DNA from: Zopfochytrium polystomum
Taxonomy: Eukaryota; Chytridiomycota; Chytridiomycetes; Chytridiales; Chytridiaceae
Length of the DNA: 64,000 nt
Direction: 5' to 3'
Assembly (NCBI GenBank): GCA_025765615.1
Contig: JAIVFJ010000172.1
Location: 1-64,000, forward strand
Shown: piece after piece, positions 12,101 to 24,568 of the stretch
How the letters are laid out: every line of letters starts with the position of its first letter
How positions within the stretch are numbered: position 1 is the first letter of the stretch
Notes under the pieces: model-generated
What the model was told of the DNA's origin: nothing
The model's input: only the letters and a program-made list of their open reading frames with translations
Databases searched by the model: none
Translations under genes and position numbers: made by a program

Positions 12101-12878
12101 GTCTTTCGAAGACTGAAAAGCTAGTCTGACCGTCGTCATCCGGCATGTCCCTTAACTCCACCTCATTCCCTCCCCCTTCTCCTTCCAACCCCCCCCCCAC
12201 CCCCCGTAACCCCTCAACCTTTCCACACGCGAGGCGCTCAGGCCGCAATCGACATGATGAAACTAGCGTCCGCCAAGACGAAGTCCGACTTTGAGCAGAA
12301 ACTTCGCGAGGCCGACGCGGACCGGGCGACGGCGATGGAGAGGCTGAGAGACAGCCTGAAGCGGCACTACTCGGAGCTGCTTAAGCAGGCCCTCCAAAAG
12401 ATGAAGGACCGCTACGTCGAATCGCTGCGGTCTCTCGCGCCTCCAAACGACGACGACGACGACGACGACAACTATGAAGGCGACCGTGCCACCGACGGCG
12501 CAGGCGGAGCGGCGCCGCAGAACCACGTACGGCTTCCGACACCTCCTGCACCGCCGAGGAGAGCGCCTGCAACAAGGTCGCGCTCGAACGACCGAATGTA
12601 AGAGGGGGGGGGGGGGGGGGGGCGGTCGAGTGCCTTGTAATTGAGTCGCGTTCTTTTTATGAATTCACCTGCCGCTGCCACAAAAAAAAAATAGGCCCCA
12701 GCAGCCCCAGCCGCGCACCCGGTCAAAGTCTCCGCGACGGCGGCGACGGCCGCAAAGCCCGCCGCTGGCGCAGCCGCCGCCGTCGCCCGCGCCGCTCGCA
12801 AGGCTGTCCCATAACGGCTGGAGGTCTCCCAAGAGAGGTTTGGCGTCGTCGTCGTCGTCGCTGCCGCGAAGAATGTGA
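9149..12878 (+). CDS. long coiled-coil protein with acidic N-terminus, function unknown
   Basis: Six exons join in frame to about 1,079 aa: 9149-10598, 10672-10736, 10806-11936, 12024-12077, 12242-12597, 12695-12878. The start ATG at 9149 is the first methionine in frame after a T-rich leader. Residues 1-450 are acidic and low in complexity (Asp/Glu/Gly/Ala). Heptad-rich segments follow: NECQALRQTNAHLESEVQRL, then KTLERQIEALQAELQTARQS and further helices to about residue 640, and again near LKEQCKRAYDDAMARLKADY. The C-terminus is basic and Pro/Arg/Ser-rich, ending LASSSSSLPRRM. A short conserved-looking block (ILGYPYTVPRGVAAVVARYK) sits between the coils. The layout resembles centrosomal or basal-body scaffold proteins, but no family was recognised. 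Intron 5 contains a G run (12605-12621). Confidence 0.7.
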
Positions 12879-14682
<1,804 letters not shown>

Positions 14683-14692
14683 TTTTCTTGCT

Positions 14693-14790
14693 TTTTTCTC
14701 TCTCTCTCTCTCTCTCCCTCTCTCTCTCTCTCTGTCTCTCTATCTCTCTCTCTCTCTCGCGCTCTCTCTCTGTCGGTCTGTCTGTCTGTC
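14693..14790 (+). repeat. (CT)n-rich microsatellite
   Basis: Imperfect CT/TC dinucleotide tract with TGTC interruptions immediately upstream of the adenylate kinase start codon, in its presumed promoter or leader. Confidence 0.85.
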
Positions 14791-15952
14791 TCTATCTCGC
14801 CCCCGTGTGTCTTTCGCCGGCTCCCGAAGGCACGTGCCGCCGCCGCACCCAAACATCCGACACACGAAGGGCCGCCCGTGAACCTTTCTCAACAACTTGT
14901 GTTTAATCTGAAGGAAAAAAAAAGAAAAAAAAACAACAAATCACTCTCCCTCCTCAATTGGCAGAAGCAACTTCACCGTTTCTTCCGATTATTGATTGAC
15001 TGTTCAACAAATACAGTCAGTGTTTGAAGCGTTGGAGTATAATATTTACAACTTGAAACAAAGCACCCTTGACTTTCTTGAAAAACTCTCAGAGTGCTGG
15101 TCGAAAAACACTATCTCCGAGTTGGAGGGACAAAGGGTCTGGCCGGCCGCCTTGCGTGTGCCCACTGCCCAGACATTGATTCGGCGGTTGTATTCACCAA
15201 GGTTTTCAGCAAAATACGCACCGGCTTGGAAGAAAGCTCGGCTTTGGCTCATTAACGTTGCTGGTACAAACTATCCCAACCCTTCTTAACTGAATCCTAA
15301 TCGGTGCAACTGAGATAAACTGTGACTGAGCCATAACCGCAAACATCAAAAGCAAAACTGAGCGAAATCGAACCATTTTACCATTTATGGGATGAGCAAT
15401 TTGTTGACCTTATCCTGACCATACACTAACCACACGCCGGTTGAGCAATTTTTTCCTTATCATCAACCGCACCTCAGATAGAATAATTCTGGATTGCAGT
15501 TTTATCTCCCTATCTACCAATCCTTTGTACAATCCATGTAGCTATTGGGTTATTCTATATTGGTTTCTCTTGCATAATCTTGGTCATTCAATTGTTAGTG
15601 GTTTCATTTAAATGTGCCAAAATCAACACTGCTTGCTGCTGGTGCTGCTGCTCTGAAACGTGATACACCGGGGCAGGACAAGAGCCACAAGACAGGCAAA
15701 CTACTACTATACTCCGTCTGTTTTTCTTGTAAGAGAATGGAACTCGCAGCTTTTTTGCGACGGAGGAGATCGCGAAAAAACAAATAAAGGGAGGGGGCCG
15801 GAGAGAAAGGGTGCGAAGGGTGGAAAAGTAGAGAAAAAAAAAAAGAGAAGAGAGAAAACCAAACCAAACCAAAACCAAACCAAAAAAAGTATAACAGACC
15901 CCCAATTCACAAACCAACCAACCAACCACCACGGCAACTACTACATACTGCC
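14791..15952. other. AT-rich intergenic region with an orphan open frame
   Basis: Noticeably richer in A/T than its surroundings. A plus-strand open frame ends at 15289 and runs about 95 codons without an early ATG. It includes VFEALEYNIYNLKQSTLDFL and RVWPAALRVP. It matches nothing recognised and may be a transposon remnant. The rest (15290-15952) shows no gene and ends with CCAA-rich sequence at the TRAPPC13 3' end. Confidence 0.35.
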
Positions 15953-17668
15953 CTACTGCACGCCAACAAACACGTCCGTCAGCACGTCCACGTCGCGCGA
16001 GGTGCCCGAGGTCGTCTCCGTCAGCCGCAGGCCCGTCACCTTGTGCAGGCCCGCCACCAGCGGGAAGAACTCGAGCTCAAACTCCTTGATCCCCAGCGGG
16101 CCTACCTCGCCCACTGACACCTCCGATGGGCCCCACAGCAGAACGCTGCTCATCTTGTTCTTCACCCCGCTCACCGTCACCCGCAGCGTTTCGGTCGGCA
16201 GGTTGTTGCGCAGCTGGCACCGCAGCCGGAACGGCCGCTCCGCGACAATGCCCGAGCCCATCCGCAGCGGAGTCGACGACGACAACGACCCGCCGCCCGC
16301 GCTCGGCTCCCCCGGCAGCTCCACCACCGATATCTCAAACGGCTCCGGCTGCTGCACCTTGCGCGACAGCTGCGACGTCTGCAGTCGTCCCGCCTGCCCA
16401 AACTGCGTCCGCCACACAATGTCCAGCTTGCCTAGCGTCGGCGTCGTCCGCGTCACCGGGTCGTTGCTCGTCTTTGGTCTCAGCAGGTACAGGTACTGGC
16501 GCGTGTCCATGTTGGACAGCAGCTTGGACTCGCCAAACACGCTCTCCGGGTCCTGCGCAGACGGCATGCCTGCAAACACGTCCAACGACGATGTTCTGTT
16601 ATTGCCATTGGCGGGGTGGTCGCTGCTGCTGCTGGTGCTGCTGTCGGCCGGCACGATGGTAAGGTCCGTAAAATTGAACAGCGGGGAAGACTCGAACGTG
16701 AGGCGGTCGAGAAACATGGGCGTGCCCGACACGTTCTGGACCTGCGCCTCCAAAAAGATGCGGCCGTCCTGTAGCGTATTGACCTTTGTCTTGACGGCCA
16801 GCGGGTTGAGCACCTGAAACTTGTAAAACTTGCGAAAAAACTTGCGCTCCGATCCGATCGAGTAGTGCACCGAGCAGACCAGAATGTGGATCCCGAGCTC
16901 CTTGATCTCGTGGTGGATGAGAAACTCGGCCGACTGCGTCGGCAGCAGTGACGACGAGTAGCTCGCCGCCGCGCTCACTGTGTCGGCCAACGTCAGCCGC
17001 TGCGACGCCGTCTGCAGCTCAGCTTTGATCCCGGCGTCCTGCACGCTCAAGTCCGACTCGTTGTTGATGCACAGGTAGCTGGAAAAGGTTTCACCCAGGT
17101 ATATGTTTCCAAACGACGCCGGCAGTGACAGGAACTCGGTCAGCCCAAAGTCGTCGATCCGCAACGCGTTCCCTGCCGCCGCTGCGGGGTCTTGCGGAAC
17201 CGCACCGCCTGCGCCGCTGCCTGCAGAAGACATGGCCGCCTCCGCCAGCTGGTCGAACGGATCCACCACCGCTGCGGCGGCGGTCGGGGCAGCCGCCGGC
17301 GTCGCGGAGGTTGCCTGCTCATACGACGCGTGCGGGATCGTGGCCTCGAGATCCTGGCTGAGGTGCGTCAGGCTGTTGCGCGCGTTGCGCTGCCACGCGG
17401 CGTACGTGTCGTGCGTCGACGGCTCGTGCGGGAACGGGTTGGTGAGCACAAAGCTGGGCCGCGACAGCCGCATCACCTTCAGCGAGAGTGGGTGCGCCGC
17501 GGACTGCGCCTGCTGCTGCTGCGCCTGCTGCGGTGTGCCCTGCGCGCCCTGTGGAGTCTGCGCGGCCTGCTGCTGTTGCGGCAGTGGGAGCTGCTGCTGG
17601 CTGTACCCGCCGTGATGGGTCATGGAGTCGCGCCGATCGGCGCTGCTGCGAGCCGCTGGTGACGCCAT
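15953..17668 (-). CDS. TRAPPC13: TRAPPC13 (DUF974), TRAPP-complex subunit
   Basis: Accessory subunit of the TRAPP III vesicle-tethering complex, acting in Golgi and autophagy traffic. Single exon, 571 aa from the ATG at 17668 (MASPAARSS); the frame stays open upstream but with no further ATG. After a Gln-rich disordered start, LSLKVMRLSRPSFVLTNPF begins the conserved core. The family signature FLSLPASFGNIYLGETFSSY follows, then LCINNESD and VCSVHYSIGSERKFFRKFYK, KFQVLNPLAVKTKVN, and TLGKLDIVWRTQFGQAGRLQ. The C-terminus (GIKEFELEFFPLVAGLHKV) is also typical. Ala-rich and Ser/Asn-rich inserts near residues 120-160 and 330-350 are extra. Intronless, unlike most neighbours. Head-to-head with the small gene at 17929, 260 bp away. 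Confidence 0.93.
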   Translation of the reverse strand: MASPAARSSADRRDSMTHHGGYSQQQLPLPQQQQAAQTPQGAQGTPQQAQQQQAQSAAHPLSLKVMRLSRPSFVLTNPFPHEPSTHDTYAAWQRNARNSLTHLSQDLEATIPHASYEQATSATPAAAPTAAAAVVDPFDQLAEAAMSSAGSGAGGAVPQDPAAAAGNALRIDDFGLTEFLSLPASFGNIYLGETFSSYLCINNESDLSVQDAGIKAELQTASQRLTLADTVSAAASYSSSLLPTQSAEFLIHHEIKELGIHILVCSVHYSIGSERKFFRKFYKFQVLNPLAVKTKVNTLQDGRIFLEAQVQNVSGTPMFLDRLTFESSPLFNFTDLTIVPADSSTSSSSDHPANGNNRTSSLDVFAGMPSAQDPESVFGESKLLSNMDTRQYLYLLRPKTSNDPVTRTTPTLGKLDIVWRTQFGQAGRLQTSQLSRKVQQPEPFEISVVELPGEPSAGGGSLSSSTPLRMGSGIVAERPFRLRCQLRNNLPTETLRVTVSGVKNKMSSVLLWGPSEVSVGEVGPLGIKEFELEFFPLVAGLHKVTGLRLTETTSGTSRDVDVLTDVFVGVQ

Positions 17669-17928
17669 CGCCCGCCCACGCGCGCGCACGGATCGGCTGT
17701 TCGAGTGATGGGGTTGTGGGGTAGAGAAAGAGAAAGCGCTCGACGGTGGCGGCGCTTACGACGAACGAGATGGTCCTTGGGGCAACTTGCAAAACGAAGA
17801 AACAAAAGAAAAGCTGTCGACAACTTGCCCATCCTCGACGACGAGGAGGACTACGATCGATCGGACGCTCCACGCAGCACACGCAACACGCACACCCACA
17901 GCATTCACTCCTCGCGCGCGCATAGTAG
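17669..17928. promoter_or_regulatory. probable bidirectional promoter
   Basis: 260 bp between the start codons of two divergent genes (TRAPPC13 and the small membrane protein). No specific element identified. Confidence 0.4.
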
Positions 17929-18226
17929 ATGAGCCGGCCCGCCTGGATCATCTCCGTGTGGGTCGTCACCGGCTCCTTCTCGGCCCTGTACGCCGCAAAC
18001 GCCGTCGTCGTGCACGACAAGGTTTGGTCCCCATCCCATTCAAGCCGCCGCGCTTCTCCTGCTAAGTGCATCCCGCAATATCGTCCCCGTGGTCCCCTCG
18101 CCTCTGCAGGAGCAACACGTCCTCCGGCTTTTCCACGAGCGGAACCGCCTTCGCAACATGATCAAGCAAGCGACGGAGCAGCAGCAGCAGCAGGGGAGCG
18201 GCGGCGACCGGTCCAAAAGCCAATGA
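17929..18226 (+). CDS. small predicted single-pass membrane protein
   Basis: Two exons (17929-18021, 18110-18226) encode 69 aa. Residues 4-27 (PAWIISVWVVTGSFSALYAA) form one hydrophobic segment. An amphipathic charged helix follows (EQHVLRLFHERNRLRNMIKQ) and then a Gln-rich end. The small size, an uncleaved N-terminal helix and a charged tail are seen in mitochondrial inner-membrane assembly factors such as PET117, but sequence identity is too weak to assign it. Splice sites are canonical and both exons end cleanly in frame, which supports a real gene. Function unknown. Confidence 0.6.
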
Positions 18227-18396
18227 TGTCTGTCCATTGGCCGCGTGCTTACCTCATGGCGGGCCTGGCTCTTTCTTTCCCTCTCTCTACCTCACACGCA
18301 CACTGTCCCTGTCTTGGTATCTTTCTTGCGCAAAATATATATGTATGATCAAAGTCGTATGAAGGTGGTGTTCATTGCTAATTTTTGATACATGTG

Positions 18397-21300
18397 CTAC
18401 GCTTCTTCCTGTATACTCCCAACGCCGGCCTCGGCGTCCTCCAGCTTCCGCTCCACCCTAGCCACCCCCACCTCGCTGTGCTCGTAGTACGGATTTTTCG
18501 CGTTCAGGGCCGTCTGCAGTTTCTGCAGCATTGCTCCGTCGAGCGAGTTGGAATTCTCCTGGAAGAATTTGGCGTTGGGTTAGGAGCGAACGCATTCTGC
18601 TACGCGACTCTCAAAATTGATTTTGTAGGAACTGCTCCCACTAATGAGGGGTTTGGCCCACACAAGCGTGCGCCCTACCTGAAATACAAGCCTGAAAAGA
18701 CCGACCTGGCCCTCCGGGTTGCTTTCGGCCGTCGTCTCCTGGTCCGCCAGGCAGTCCACAAAGGCCTTGAGGCCGTCGTTTGTAATGTCGTTGTGGCTGA
18801 GGTTGAGGCAGTTGAGGCCGCGGTTGCCGATGATGAACCACTGCCCGTTCTGCTCGAACATGGGCTCCACCGACTGGGCAACCTCCGTCGTCTTTCGATG
18901 GGGAATGGGTATCCGGGGGGAGGGCGGCGAGTGCGAAGCACGATTTGAGGGGTAGGAAGGGTGTTGAGGTTCGAGGGTCAGTAAAGACCTTGTGAGACTG
19001 TGTGGGAAAAGAAAAGAAAAGGGAGAAGAAAAAAAAAAGGGAAAAAAAAAAAAACGAACCTCCTCGGCCTCCTCCTTAGTCTCCTCGACCTTACCCTTCT
19101 TACCCCCCTTCCCGGCCGCAACCCCCTTCTTATCCTTTCCCCCGGCAGCCGCGGACGCTCCGCCGCCACCACCCCCACCCGCCCCGGCACCCCCCGGGCC
19201 TGCCGCCCCGCCAACTCCCTTCTTCCCTGCCGCTGCCGCCGCCCCGCCCGCTGCCCCTCCGCCGCCCGCACCGCCGCCCGCACCGCCGCCGCCCCCTCCA
19301 CCCCCGCCGCCTCCCCCGCCACCGCCCCCCGCACCTCCAGCCTCCGGCGTCTTCTTCTGCGCCCCGGCCTCCGGGCCCTTTTTCCCGCCCTTGCCTGCCG
19401 CCGCACCGCTCCCGCCTCCCCCCCCCGCCGCCCCCTCCCCCACCCGCGCCCCCCGCCCCGCCCCCGCCGCCCGCCGCGGACGCCGACGCAACGGGCGCCT
19501 TTTTCGAACCCTTGGCGGTGTCGGCGGGGTTGTCCTTTTTCGAGAGGGTGTCCTCGGGTTTTCTATTTTTGTGTTTGGGCGGTGGGGGGGTTGCGTGGCC
19601 GCCGGATTGAAAGGATGGGGAAATGGGAAGGCGAGGGAAAGCATTGAGGTTTGAATGTGTGTGTTAGTTCTTGGGGAACGTCTTCTTTTTGATAATGTTT
19701 TGAGGCAAGGAAGAAGAACGTTCTGAGCTCCTCACTTTGTGCTGGCCGAGGAGTTCCTTCCGTGTGCAGTGTTAATTCGACCCTTGACCTTCTTGATCAG
19801 TGGGTCCTGCCCCGGGTGATGGGGTTAAGTGAGAAACAGAGAGTTGAGAAATTGTGTAAAGTTGACCACGGCGAGGTATTGTCAGCATCAACGAAGCGAT
19901 AAGTGTAGCACTGGGCCAGGTCCAACCTCTTCCTGCTCTCTTCTCTGACGCTCAAGGTCCGCGAGGATCTTCCTCCGTGCTTGAATTTCTTCGTGCTGGA
20001 GAGGCCAAAACGAAAGCACCTGCTCAAGCAGCGCGGGCAGCGGCGACAAAGTCAAGGTCAGAAAAACCTCGCATACCGGCCTTCTCGCACAGAGTACGCA
20101 CCTTTGCCAAAGCAGTTGCCCCTTCATCCCCAACGCAATTGTGAGCCAGGGAGAGAGAGCTGAGAGTGGAGTTGAACTTGAACGCCTGTCCAGTGCTTGT
20201 TACTCCACCAGGAGCGCAAGGGACGACCCCTCCAAGCGGGGGGCGCAGAAGAAACCCACCTCGGCCAAATCCGCGGCACCCTCGACCCCGATCCGGTTCT
20301 TCCAGAGGTTGAGCGCCTGCAGCGTTCGGTTTGTTTTCAGTCCCGTCGCGATCAGCTTGGCGCCGTGGTCTCCAATGTTGTTCATTCGCAGCGACAGGTG
20401 CTTCAGGGCGCTCTCCTCGGAAACGAGGTACGCGAAGAGGTGTTCCGGAATGCCCGGGTTCTGATCAAGGCACAGCAAACGGATGTTGATGGACAAGACG
20501 GCCGTCAAGAGGAGCGTAAAGTGCGGCTCTTCCAGCCCGGCGTTCCAGAGGCTTTCGCGAAAACAAAGGAGAAATGAAGTTGGTGAGGCCAGCACAGGGA
20601 CGCAGAAACTGGTTCGCCGCTGATTTGCGAGTATACGAGAAGACCCGACGTATACTCTAACCCCTTGGACCCCCCCCCCCCCCCCCCCCGAAGAAAACTT
20701 ACACCAGATGCGTGATCGATGGGCAGGCCGACAGAGCGGTCGTCAGCGCCTCCAGCACTTTCACGCTCGTCTTCCACCCGCGCAGCTCGACCTTGGAGAC
20801 TTCGTCTTCCGGTGCGTACTCGCCGTCCGCAAGGTGCACGCAGATCGTCGGCGTAAACTTGTAACGCGAACGGTGCGTGAACGTCCGGTCCCCGCCTGCC
20901 GCTGCAGACGCCGCCGCTGCAGCCGTACCCACAGATGCAGCAACAGCTCCCGCCGCGTCGCTCCCGCCTAGAGCAGCGCCGGCGGCAGCGGTGGCGGCTG
21001 CTGCTGCCGCGCGCGAGTGCTCGCCGTTGACCAGGACCGTCGGAGGCGTCGACGCGGGGACTAACTGCTGCGGTGGCGGCGGTTGCTGTTGCTGCTGCTG
21101 CTGCTGCGGCGGCGGCAGTGGCAGCGCCGGTGCGGACGGCGGCTGCCCTGACTCTGCCGCCGCAGCAGCAGCCGCGGCGGCGGCAGGGGCTGGAAGAGCT
21201 CCGGCGCCGCCGCCGGCGATGGAACCTGCTGTGCCGATGCGGCTGTCGGTCGACGGGCGCGTGGACTTTGAAGAGGCTGTCGCTGCGGCAGGGGTGCCGA

Positions 21301-21463
21301 CGGCGGCGGGGGTGACGGGGATCGGCAGTGGCGGCAGTGGCGCGTGGATCAGACGCAAGGCCGGCGGGCTGGCAATGTCGAGGCGCTTGCAGAGCTCGGC
21401 AAAGTCGGACTCGATGTTGCCCGTGAGGATGGCGGCGTCGAGGCTGGCGCCCGCCTCGTCCAT
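18397..21463 (-). CDS. LRRC71: LRRC71-like leucine-rich repeat protein (axonemal)
   Basis: Eight exons: 21463-20703, 20551-20260, 20185-20102, 20019-19927, 19806-19736, 19562-19060, 18891-18679, 18558-18397; about 725 aa. The N-terminus is Ala/Pro/Gln-rich, followed by YKFTPTICVHL. The leucine-rich repeats read THLVLWNAGLEEPHFTLLL, ALKHLSLRMNNIGDHGAKLI, ALNLWKNRIGVEGAADLAE and SLSLAHNCVGDEGATALAK. HEEIQARRKILADLERQ and a Lys/Gly/Ala-rich linker follow. The C-terminus has FEQNGQWFIIGNRGLNCLNL, HNDITNDGLKAF and GLFRLVFQENSNSLDG, the arrangement recalled for vertebrate LRRC71. One frame problem exists: exon 6 has one base too many between its 5' part (DTLSKKDNPADTAK) and 3' part (KVEETKEEAEE). 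The likely site is the C9 run at 19418-19426. LRRC71 proteins are linked to cilia, fitting a zoospore-forming fungus. Confidence 0.82.
20671..20689 (+). repeat. poly-C tract (19 C)
   Basis: Run of about 19 C inside intron 1 of the LRRC71-like gene (poly-G on the coding strand). Confidence 0.9.
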
Positions 21464-21597
21464 CGATGCTGAGCGGGGTGCGGGACAGTGTGTGAGTGCG
21501 AGTGTTTCCTTTCTTATTTTTTTTTTTTATAACTCCGCGCCTGCGTGGGATTGGAATTGTCTACAAAAAAAAAAAAAAAAAAAGAACCTCTGCAGCA
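21464..21597. promoter_or_regulatory. short bidirectional promoter
   Basis: Only 134 bp separate the start codons of the LRRC71-like gene (-) and the GT8 gene (+). It includes an A-rich run of about 19 A (21565-21583) next to the GT8 start. Confidence 0.45.
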
Positions 21598-22698
21598 ATG
21601 CACCCGCTTCACGCACTCGAAGGGCTGCTCTGGGCGGGACTACTCGTCGCCGCATGGAGCGTCTGGCGGGACGCTTCTACGCTGCACCGCTCGGCTCTGC
21701 TCCCGTTTAATTACGAGGTGCGGCGTGGTGAACACCAAGACGCCGTGGAGCAGTACATTTCAACCCTCCGCGAGCCGAGCACGGACCCCTCCGACTCGTC
21801 CGCCCTCACGGCGTCCCCGTCGAGCCCCGCGCAGGCCTCCCCGCACGCCTACGCATCCCTCTGTATCGGCGACGGCATCGTCGACGGCATCCTCGTCCTC
21901 TTCCACTCCCTGCAAAAGGCCAACGCCACCGCCGACTTTGTCGCCATGGTCCACAACGTCAGCGCCTCGCACCTCGCGCGGCTCCACGCAAAGCGCATCC
22001 GCACCTACCCAGTCGACCCGCTGCGCTTCCACTCCCCTTACATGGCTGAAAAACCCGCCTCCACCCGCGCCCGCGACGCCATCCTCTGGACAAAGCTGCG
22101 CGTCTGGCTGCTCGCCGACTACGCAAAGGTCGTGCTCCTCGACGCCGACCTGTTTGTCCTCCGCAACGTCGACGACCTGTTCAGACTCCCCGAGCTCGCA
22201 GGTTGCCCCGCCGTCGACCCAGCCGAGAAAATCATGTTCTTCCGCGACGCCGCGTACGGCCTCAAACCCGGGAACAAGATCGACCGCGCCGCGAACGCGC
22301 CCCCGCACGACCCGCGCACCGGCTTGGTCGTCGGCTGGTCCGGCCTCAACAGCGGCGTCACCGTCGTTGAGCCCAGCCGCCGCACGTTTGCGTCGCTGGT
22401 GAACGAGCTGTCGATTCTTCCCAACCGTCCGTGCTGCCCGTCGCAAGAGTTTCTGTACAACTACTTTGAGGAGCGCGGCAGGTTCCACCGCATCGCGTCT
22501 GTCTACAACTCCCGGCTCGCCAACGAAGACCCTGAGGGCCCGACAAAGGTGCACCACTTTGTCGGCGCGAAGCCGTGGAAGAAGAAGGACGAGCATTCCT
22601 GGCTGCACCGGCTGTGGTGGCAGTACCGGGACGAAGTGCACAGCCAGCTGAAGGAGCTGACGGAGGGAGCGGAGAATGGTAGGAAAGGGAAGAAATAG
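21598..22698 (+). CDS. family GT8 glycosyltransferase, type II membrane protein
   Basis: Single exon, 366 aa from the ATG at 21598 (MHPLHALEGLLWAGLLVAAW). Residues 6-22 form a signal anchor, so the catalytic domain should face the Golgi or ER lumen. GT8 features: LCIGDGIVDGILVLFHSL near residue 82, DAILWTKLRVWLLADYAKVV, and the metal- and sugar-nucleotide-binding DxD in LLDADLFVLRNVDDLF about residue 182. Later come GWSGLNSGVTVVEPS and QEFLYNYFEERGRFH, and the histidine region KVHHFVGAKPWKK, all typical of glycogenin- and PGSIP-like members. It probably transfers glucose or a related sugar from a UDP-sugar; the acceptor is unknown. It is too short and membrane-anchored to be glycogenin itself. 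Confidence 0.85.
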   Translation: MHPLHALEGLLWAGLLVAAWSVWRDASTLHRSALLPFNYEVRRGEHQDAVEQYISTLREPSTDPSDSSALTASPSSPAQASPHAYASLCIGDGIVDGILVLFHSLQKANATADFVAMVHNVSASHLARLHAKRIRTYPVDPLRFHSPYMAEKPASTRARDAILWTKLRVWLLADYAKVVLLDADLFVLRNVDDLFRLPELAGCPAVDPAEKIMFFRDAAYGLKPGNKIDRAANAPPHDPRTGLVVGWSGLNSGVTVVEPSRRTFASLVNELSILPNRPCCPSQEFLYNYFEERGRFHRIASVYNSRLANEDPEGPTKVHHFVGAKPWKKKDEHSWLHRLWWQYRDEVHSQLKELTEGAENGRKGKK

Positions 22699-23122
22699 AA
22701 TTGCTTCGATCATGGACGCTTCTGAATATTCTTCCTTTGTCCGCTGAACACCGCTCATTCACGAAGCTCCGCAAATTCTATTGCGCAACCTCTCCACTAA
22801 TGATCTTCAATGACTCTGCGAAAGAGGGAAATCGGAAGAGCAGATCTTGTCTCACTCGAAGGCAGAAACCAGTTAGGAAATTCGGGGATTTCGTTTGTGA
22901 TCACTTGCGCCTGGCCAACATATTCTCAACACCTGATTCATTCCTGTGAACGAGCTTGCTGCGTCTAGTGTACTCGAAGAGACATGGCGGCTTTGGTTTT
23001 AGTGTGATGGGCTTGGAAGTCACCAATCGCCAAACCGCCAAACAAACCAATGTAGGCCCCGAACACGCTCAAAACGATTCGGACGATGTTCTTTATTTAA
23101 TTGGGGAAAATGTGGAAGTCCC
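22699..23122. other. convergent intergenic region
   Basis: 3' flanks of GT8 and NDUFV2. On the minus strand a short open stretch near 23092-22985 encodes a hydrophobic segment (NIVRIVLSVFGAYIGLFGGL) but has no ATG and a stop just upstream. It is probably not a gene. Confidence 0.4.
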
Positions 23123-24347
23123 TTAAAGGTCCGACCGGACGCCAAATCCAGGACCTGGAATTTCGCCCTTCAGGGTGGTGAGGCCCTTGATGGGTTCGCT
23201 GGTGCGACGACCGGATTGCGGACCAATCTTGGGTTTCCCGCCGCGCTTCAGCTCGTCGAGGATTTTGTTGGTTGACTCGGGGGTGAGGTCCTCCTGTTTC
23301 AACGAACGTCAGCAAAGTTCTAAATTCGCGCGGAAGAACGAATGAGGGGTGGCGGCACCCGCTTTGGGTGAACTCACGTAGTAGTCGTCGTTGACGGCAA
23401 AGACGGGCGCGTTGGAGCACGCACCCGCGCATTCGACCTCCACCAGCGTGAAGAGCTTATCGGGGGTGGTCTCGCCGACTTTGATGCCCAGATTCTCTTC
23501 CACCGTTTTCAAAATTTCCGTCGAGCCGCACAGCTGGCACGGTGTCGTCGTGCACACCTGGACGAAATACTTGCCAACGGGTTCGCTGAGTGACGGGGAG
23601 GAAGAGGTTACGACAGGCTGGACACGATTGATGCTGCTGGTAAAAGAAAGGGAAAGAGATAGAGAGAAAGAGACGGTGTGGGAGGGGGAAAAAAAAAGAA
23701 AAAGGAGAAAGAAAGAGAGTAGAAGTCTGCGCAAGGAGCCACGACAACGAACCGGTTGAACATGGTGTAGAACGTAGCGACCTCATACACACGCATCGGC
23801 GGCATCTCCAGCACTTTCGCGACGTGGTTCATCACCGAGATCGACGTCCATCCGTTCTGGCGCTGGCCGAGATCGAGGAGAGGAATGACGGCACCCTTTT
23901 TGTACTGCGGCGGGTATTTGTTGATGATCTCCTGCGCGCGCTTCTTGTTTTCGGCGTTGAACTCGAAGGGGATGGATGGGTTGTTCTCGGGGGTGTCCCG
24001 GTGCTGGTAGCGGAGAGAGAACGGCGAGGCGGGAGAGGAGGGTTGTGAGGAAGGGTGTTCATTTGGTAGACGACGGGCAGCTGGAGAAAAGGAATCGGAG
24101 GAGGAAGCGGATCGGATGATCAAGCCCGCTTGAGTGCGCCAACGTCCTTTCGGTCGCGTTGAGCTACCCGCCGCGGGGAGACAGGTCACCACCCTCGAAG
24201 CAAAGCACTTACGACGAAGATCTTGTCCGAACGGGTGACGGCAGCCTGGTGGAAGGTCCGCGGCCGCAGGCTGACGGCGGGGCGCACGGCGGCGGGGGCG
24301 GCGCCGCTTGCGGCGGTTCGCGCGCTCAAGAAGGACCTCGCGAACAT
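23123..24347 (-). CDS. NDUFV2: NADH dehydrogenase (complex I) 24 kDa subunit NDUFV2/NUO-24
   Basis: Peripheral-arm complex I subunit carrying the N1a [2Fe-2S] cluster in the mitochondrial matrix. Four exons join in frame to 254 aa: 24347-24213, 24003-23753, 23585-23378, 23293-23123. The N-terminus ([14 protein letters not shown]...) is Arg/Ala/Ser-rich, a typical mitochondrial presequence. The mature start reads [17 protein letters not shown], then [20 protein letters not shown] and [20 protein letters not shown]. Cluster ligands are visible as [12 protein letters not shown] (Cys about 140 and 145) and [11 protein letters not shown] (Cys about 181 and 185). The C-terminus ends [11 protein letters not shown]. 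Length and motifs match the family. Its start codon lies 221 bp downstream of the PRMT5 stop on the same strand. Confidence 0.97.
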
Positions 24348-24568
24348 TATTGAAATCGGTTTTTTTTTTTTTTTTTTTTTTGCTCTTTCCCCAGCTTGTT
24401 CCTTTCCTTGTCCTTTTCCGCAACACGCGGCTACCCATCCCCCTCCTGCCACTATCCCCTCGAATAAAAAGTGTGCGCATCAGAAAAGCGGAGGCCCCTA
24501 ATTCCAATAAGGGACTTGCCATCATCCAAACACAGGACCAGTCCATTCCCGTCATAACTTCGTCGTAT

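Noticed and set aside
22985..23092. Hydrophobic minus-strand mini-ORF downstream of NDUFV2
   Set aside because: No ATG, a stop directly upstream, and it lies in the expected 3' flank.
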